Shown here: piece after piece, positions 59,544 to 64,000 of the stretch
Position numbering within the stretch: position 1 is the first letter of the stretch
Layout of the letters: each line of letters begins with the position of its first letter
Origin: Micropterus salmoides
Taxonomy: Eukaryota > Chordata > Actinopteri > Centrarchiformes > Centrarchidae
Length of the DNA: 64,000 bases
Direction of reading: 5' to 3'
NCBI RefSeq assembly: GCF_014851395.1
Contig: NW_024040374.1
Span: 28,352,772 to 28,416,771 of the forward strand
Position numbers and translations under genes: made by a program
Notes under the pieces: model-generated
What the model was told of the DNA's origin: nothing
Seen by the model: only the letters and a program-made list of their open reading frames with translations
The model's database searches: none

Positions 59544-62261
59544 CTGTCATGCAGAGAGTAAATGACACAGGACTGTGCCGAACTCTGGAGAGTCTCCACT
59601 TCTCCCCATGTGCCCTGAATAGTGTGATACCACTCAACAAACTGTAAACAGGCAGATTAACAAGGTTTGCCACACCATGATTCACACGTTTACAGTGAAG
59701 ATAAGAAATGTGACTCGTCCATGTGATGCTGATGTGAATTTATCAGGGCCTGTGTATAGACAGGGATGATAAAATTAGCTGACCATGGATACTTGGTGAG
59801 TATATTAAATCATACAAAATCCTGCTTTGCATTCCTTTTCACTTCTTAATTTTTGTTCTGTACACATGACAGACACCTACTTTCACACCTTCACGAAAAA
59901 TCCTATACCTCTCATTATGGTGTAAAAATTAGCACAAATAAATATTTCCTGTGGCTTTGTTCTCGTGGAATATCCCCAGCAAACAGGTCAGAGCTAGCCG
60001 TCACACCAGTGTGCACATCTAGTGGAGAGAATGCTTCTGCTGACATGCTGTATGGAGACATTAACCTGGCCAACCATCGTGCCAATGGTGAAAGCTCCTG
60101 AATAAAAAGGAGGACACGATTGTCACAGCGTGTTTGCTCTCTTTGCTTCTCTTGTCGGAGCCATAAGGCCCTTGCAGAGCGGGATACCGAACACGCTTTA
60201 ACATCAGTACAGAGCGCAATAGCTAATTCTGCACTATTAGCTTAAAATCCACAGTATTTTTACAGAAACAGACTCTTCTTTTTATGCTGCACAGATGCTA
60301 GAAACCTGAAAATGTCCGTCTAATAGCAGGGCTATTAAAAGAATGGTTCATACTTCACATCTTTATAAGTTTCCAGAGGAAAATAAACAATAGAGGAGTA
60401 CTAACACAGCTGTGTGAAAGTTGGCTGCTCTTCCCTCTGGATAAACCTTTGAGCAAAAACACCACAGGCTATAAGAGATATGTGTGTCTGCTTAAGAGCA
60501 GAGCGAGTTTAATTACTGTGAATAAAATGGTTGTGCCATGTGGCCTAAAGGGAACGCTACATTTCCTACTTCAAGTCTAAATGTTTCTTTATCATTACAA
60601 CTTCTAATGCTTAGAAACATCAAAATTAATGAAAATATGAATATGTAATGTAATACGAGCGTAACGGCTTTGTTGGAAAATTTTCACATTCCCCCATTTA
60701 CTGTCAGCGAGGGCGGCAAGTCATTTGTCTAATACATGCATCCCAACTCCAGCTGTAGTTATTACATTTGTCTGTATGATGGTAATACAATCGGAAAACA
60801 GTGCTCCAATTTGTCTCAATGGTCATCTCCCCATGGACACGCCATTGCCTCCCACTTTAGAGAAGCCTGGCCCTTGGCATTCAATTTGGAGCACTTTCTA
60901 AAGTATGGATCTTCTTCTTGCCCTCCAGTCAAACATCAGATGCAGATATTGCTCTGGCACACATAGGTCCATCTGTCAAACATTATGCAAAACTGCAGTG
61001 CACGATTCTTCTGTTTACACCCAATTCTATAATTCATGTGTCTGCTCGTGAGGACTGTAATTAAAGAGATAAAGTACGGTTTGAGGGCTGGATGGGGTAG
61101 AAAGTGGAGCTAACAGAATAAAAGACATAACCTTAGGATAGTCAAACAGAAAAGAAAGCACACATCTCTAACTGACCACTCATGCTCCATCAGAATCATA
61201 TTTTTTCCACTTCATGCTTGGTTTGCCAATGAACCTTTTCCCCTTCTGTAAACAAAACACATATTTGCACAAAAAATTACATATACAAGGAGATGTGCGC
61301 TTTACACTCAATGCTTTGGACACCGCGGCATCTCCAAATGGAGCAAAACAAGGGCCTTTATATCTAGTTACGGACAAAGTGCACTTCAGCATGGCTAAGT
61401 GGTTTTAGAGGGGGTAGGGACGGAGGTGGAGTCAAGATCCGTCTTGACATTTCTTGCACCACGATTCTGTAGGATAGAGAATTCAAAGACAGATGTGAAT
61501 ACTTACAGAGACAAGCTTTAAAGAGCATTAAACAAATACACTTTGGAATTCAAACCAAGGGGTGTCACAAATGCATTTCCTGAAACAACAGCAGTAAGGG
61601 ACTGTAACAATTTTGATGTTTATAGGTTATAATGTGGCGTCCTTGTTGAACAGTCTGGGATGTTGCTGGAACACATGGCACAACAACTGGAATGGAATCA
61701 CATCTGACATGTATATATTCCAACTGCAATTTATAAATAGCTTAATAAATGTTATGCTCTCCCGCACCACAATACCATTACTCTGGAAATAAATGAAAGG
61801 AGACATTTGCCCTCTGTCTCCTCAGCACACAAAGAAAGAAGAGCTGTTAGTAGGTAGGTATGCTTTCATCTAATATGGAAGGTTAGAGATGAAAGAGACT
61901 TGAACACCCAGATGAGAGAAAGTCTGCTCATTTAACTGAAAATCTTAAAAAGCTAAGTTAAGAAACAAAGTTCTTCACGTGTACGCTCTAAAACGAGAAA
62001 CACGCTCACTTTTCAACATTTCCTCTCAGCTTAAGACAGCAGTGAAAGAGCCAGTGATGAGAAAAGGTCAATTAGCTTATTAGAGCCTATTCAAGTAAAG
62101 GTGATTTCCTGCTGTTGACATGTAATATTCCTTCCCTATCTCTGATTTGACAGTGTGCTTACATTCAGTAACATTTGCAATTTACACTAAAGGCGAATGT
62201 GAAACATGCAGTCCAGCATGGCAGACAGATAGATATATATAAAACGGAAATGTGTTTGTAA
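59544..62261. other. Gene-free stretch
   Basis: No further exon recognised. The region 60160-60290 (TTAACATCAGTACAGAGCGC, GCACTATTAGCTTAAAATCC) and the region near 60770-60960 are unique and could be regulatory. No named repeat. Confidence 0.45.
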
Positions 62262-62356
62262 CTTAGTATGTTTAGTACCTTTGTAATTACCAAGTTGCAA
62301 GCTAACTAGCAAGCCTCATAGATTGCCTGAGCTAGACAGACAGACAGACAGACACT
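62262..62356. repeat. Repeat fragment paired with 48.8 kb, with GACA run
   Basis: TTTGTAATTACCAAGTTGCAAGC and TAACTAGC correspond to 48804-48836. It ends in a GACA microsatellite (AGACAGACAGACAGACAGAC, 62334-62353), of which the 48.8 kb copy has only the beginning (GATAGACAGAGA). Confidence 0.55.
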
Positions 62357-63479
62357 GAACTTCATAAAATGTGCCACCCAGAGTATATGCCAAACAGTAG
62401 TCGTAGCAGTATTTCACTGATCAACAGTCTCAACCACTGAAATCCACACTTCATACTTCAACAGTTTCTAACACACCAGGAATAAATTGTGGCAAGGTGA
62501 AGAAAAGAAGAAAAAACACACAATTGGAAAAATACCTGCTGGCGTCGGCTGCAGAGAGGTCAGCTCATTGATACTGCTGGCCTGTCAACTGTGTTCTTTT
62601 TGAAACAAGTCCAGTCCCAGGGGTCACTGCAGGGTAGCCACTGCCTGCCGACATTTGTGTTACTTTTCAACGGCAGCCTCCGATACATAGACTTGAGACT
62701 TTTTTTTTACCTTTCCTTTGCCAACTAAATCACTGCTTTTTCATGATGATGATTACTGAAACCGTTCTTCAGATGCACTGATCTTATTTGAAACTGGAAA
62801 ACTTGTGAATGCTGTAACACTTATTGTTAGTTTATTACTTTATACATCTGGGTCTAACCAACCTTGATCAGGAAGAAGTTCAACAGATGTAGTTAAATTC
62901 GCTATAGTATATTTGCACAACTGTTCTCCGGTGTTTTTGGATTACTAATCTTGCTTGCATTTATTGAAGGAAAGACTTGACCACCTGATACTATTCCACG
63001 GTTGTAATTACCCTTAAGTGCAATTACTTGCAGCTTCCTCATTTATCACTTATTTGTGATATTTTAATACACTTAATACTTTTTATAGTTACTGTTTTTA
63101 AAGTGTAGTATTAAGTGGCTTTCATTTTAACTTTTTACACTATACATCTATTTTAGCACTTCCTTTTATGGTATCAAATATGGGCCTTTGGGCCTGCATG
63201 GACAAATTAAGTGCATCATGACCTGTGATAACAATTTTAACATAGATTAGCAGGCCTTATCTCACCATTACAGATGTTTTTGTTTCATGTGTTGAGGACT
63301 AAAAAAAATATTTGATTCCTTTATCGCAAGCTTCTGGCACATTACAACTTCCAGTATCGTGTTTATTAAGATAGCAGTTACAAAAATATCCCAAAATTGG
63401 GGTACGTTGTGTGTTCCTCCAGTGTTCTGAGGACAAAACTGTTTTTGATGAAGATGTAATCTTAATATAGATGTTGTTG
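62357..63479. other. Gene-free stretch
   Basis: AT-rich for the most part. A 46-base minus-strand segment at 62536-62581 has splice-like edges but is weak (see findings). No named repeat. Confidence 0.45.
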
Positions 63480-64000
63480 TTCTGCTACGGGATTTAACAC
63501 TAACGCAGGCAGCCAGGCCTGCTCCATCACAACGTCTTCCTCTAATGAACAGTGAAACGCTCCATTGACCAGGAGAAGGGAGGGTGCTGGTTTGAGATCG
63601 CAGCAGATCTGTCTACAACGCTAATGATCATTGCGTTTAAATTCAACTAATTAGCCACATGCATGCCTGCTGAATTTGCTGCTGGTTTCAGATACGCGAC
63701 AAGAAACACTGAGCTGGTGGTTTCAAACACAGAGACATCTTGAAGTGCAAAAAAAGATTTCCCCCAAAGGCTCCTGTGGCCGTGTTCATGGCACCCAATA
63801 TAAGTTAAAGACATTCTCATGCTTATGAGAGAGCCCAGGCAGTGTAATTTAAATTCTGTTGACATTTACTGTCAAGGAGTATTAATTCACAGGCATCCTC
63901 TGCTGCATGGGCTTACTCAGCACCAGCGGGCCGCAGGCTCTGGAGAAAGACATGCTCCCTTTACTGTACTCTTAGCAGATTTCCCTCAGACTGTTGCTGT
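63480..64000. promoter_or_regulatory. Candidate conserved regulatory block at window edge
   Basis: Unique sequence with AACGCTAATGATCATTGCG, whose core AATGATCATT (63623-63632) is a perfect palindrome, and CTAATTAG (63647-63654), a palindromic homeodomain site, in AACTAATTAGCCACATGCATGCC. GAGTATTAATTCACAGG follows at 63877. The 72-codon minus-strand frame is not gene-like. The block probably continues past the window. Confidence 0.35.

Noticed and set aside
1..64000. CRISPR arrays, operons, prophage, bacterial mobile systems
   Set aside because: No regularly spaced direct repeats, no compact co-oriented genes, and all recognisable elements are vertebrate.

Overview
The window looks like nuclear DNA of a spiny-rayed (percomorph) teleost fish. 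The argument rests on its interspersed repeats, recognised from memory without a database search: a fish-type L2 LINE, a V-SINE, a second tRNA-derived SINE, and several short inverted-repeat elements of kinds very common in percomorph genomes. There is no bacterial, phage, plasmid, organellar or CRISPR signal.

No protein-coding host gene can be called with confidence in the 64 kb. The open frames are short, mostly start at chance ATGs, and none outside the L2 matches a family I know. Two short stretches have usable splice sites and protein-like sequence: about 4.63-4.80 kb on the + strand (possible last exon) and 59.42-59.54 kb on the - strand (possible internal exon). Both are leads, not calls. 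The window is therefore either a gene desert or part of one or more very large introns.

Layout. 0-7 kb: mostly plain sequence, with a LINE/SINE-type tail and a small MITE fragment near 2 kb. 7-26.5 kb: repeat-rich, with an inverted-repeat element (7.07-7.40), a V-SINE deletion derivative (9.96-10.18), a tRNA-SINE lying inside a 1.6 kb inverted-repeat element (16.66-18.26), an L2 LINE missing large internal parts (22.72-24.74), a Harbinger-like MITE with TTA target duplication (25.23-25.65) and an A-rich, T-poor repeat (25.68-26.50). 27-38 kb: few repeats and many homeodomain-, RUNX-, T-box- and POU-like words; this looks most like a cluster of conserved enhancers, interrupted by one hAT-like element (34.65-35.25). 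40-46.3 kb: several MITEs and a foldback repeat between further regulatory-looking blocks. 46-52.6 kb: mostly unassigned. 52.8-55.1 kb: a tight group of elements, including a hAT-type element with 8 bp flanking repeats (53.44-54.07) and a 0.74 kb foldback element with arms of about 190 bp (54.31-55.05). 55-64 kb: regulatory-looking sequence, one near-complete MITE (58.62-59.03) and the candidate - strand exon.

No genes can be shown to work together here. The readable content is transposon history laid over probable long-range regulatory DNA. I found no convincing undescribed system. The items most worth a second look are the 54.3 kb foldback, the adjacent hAT element with an unrecognised open frame, the two candidate exons, and the 31-37.6 kb regulatory-looking cluster.
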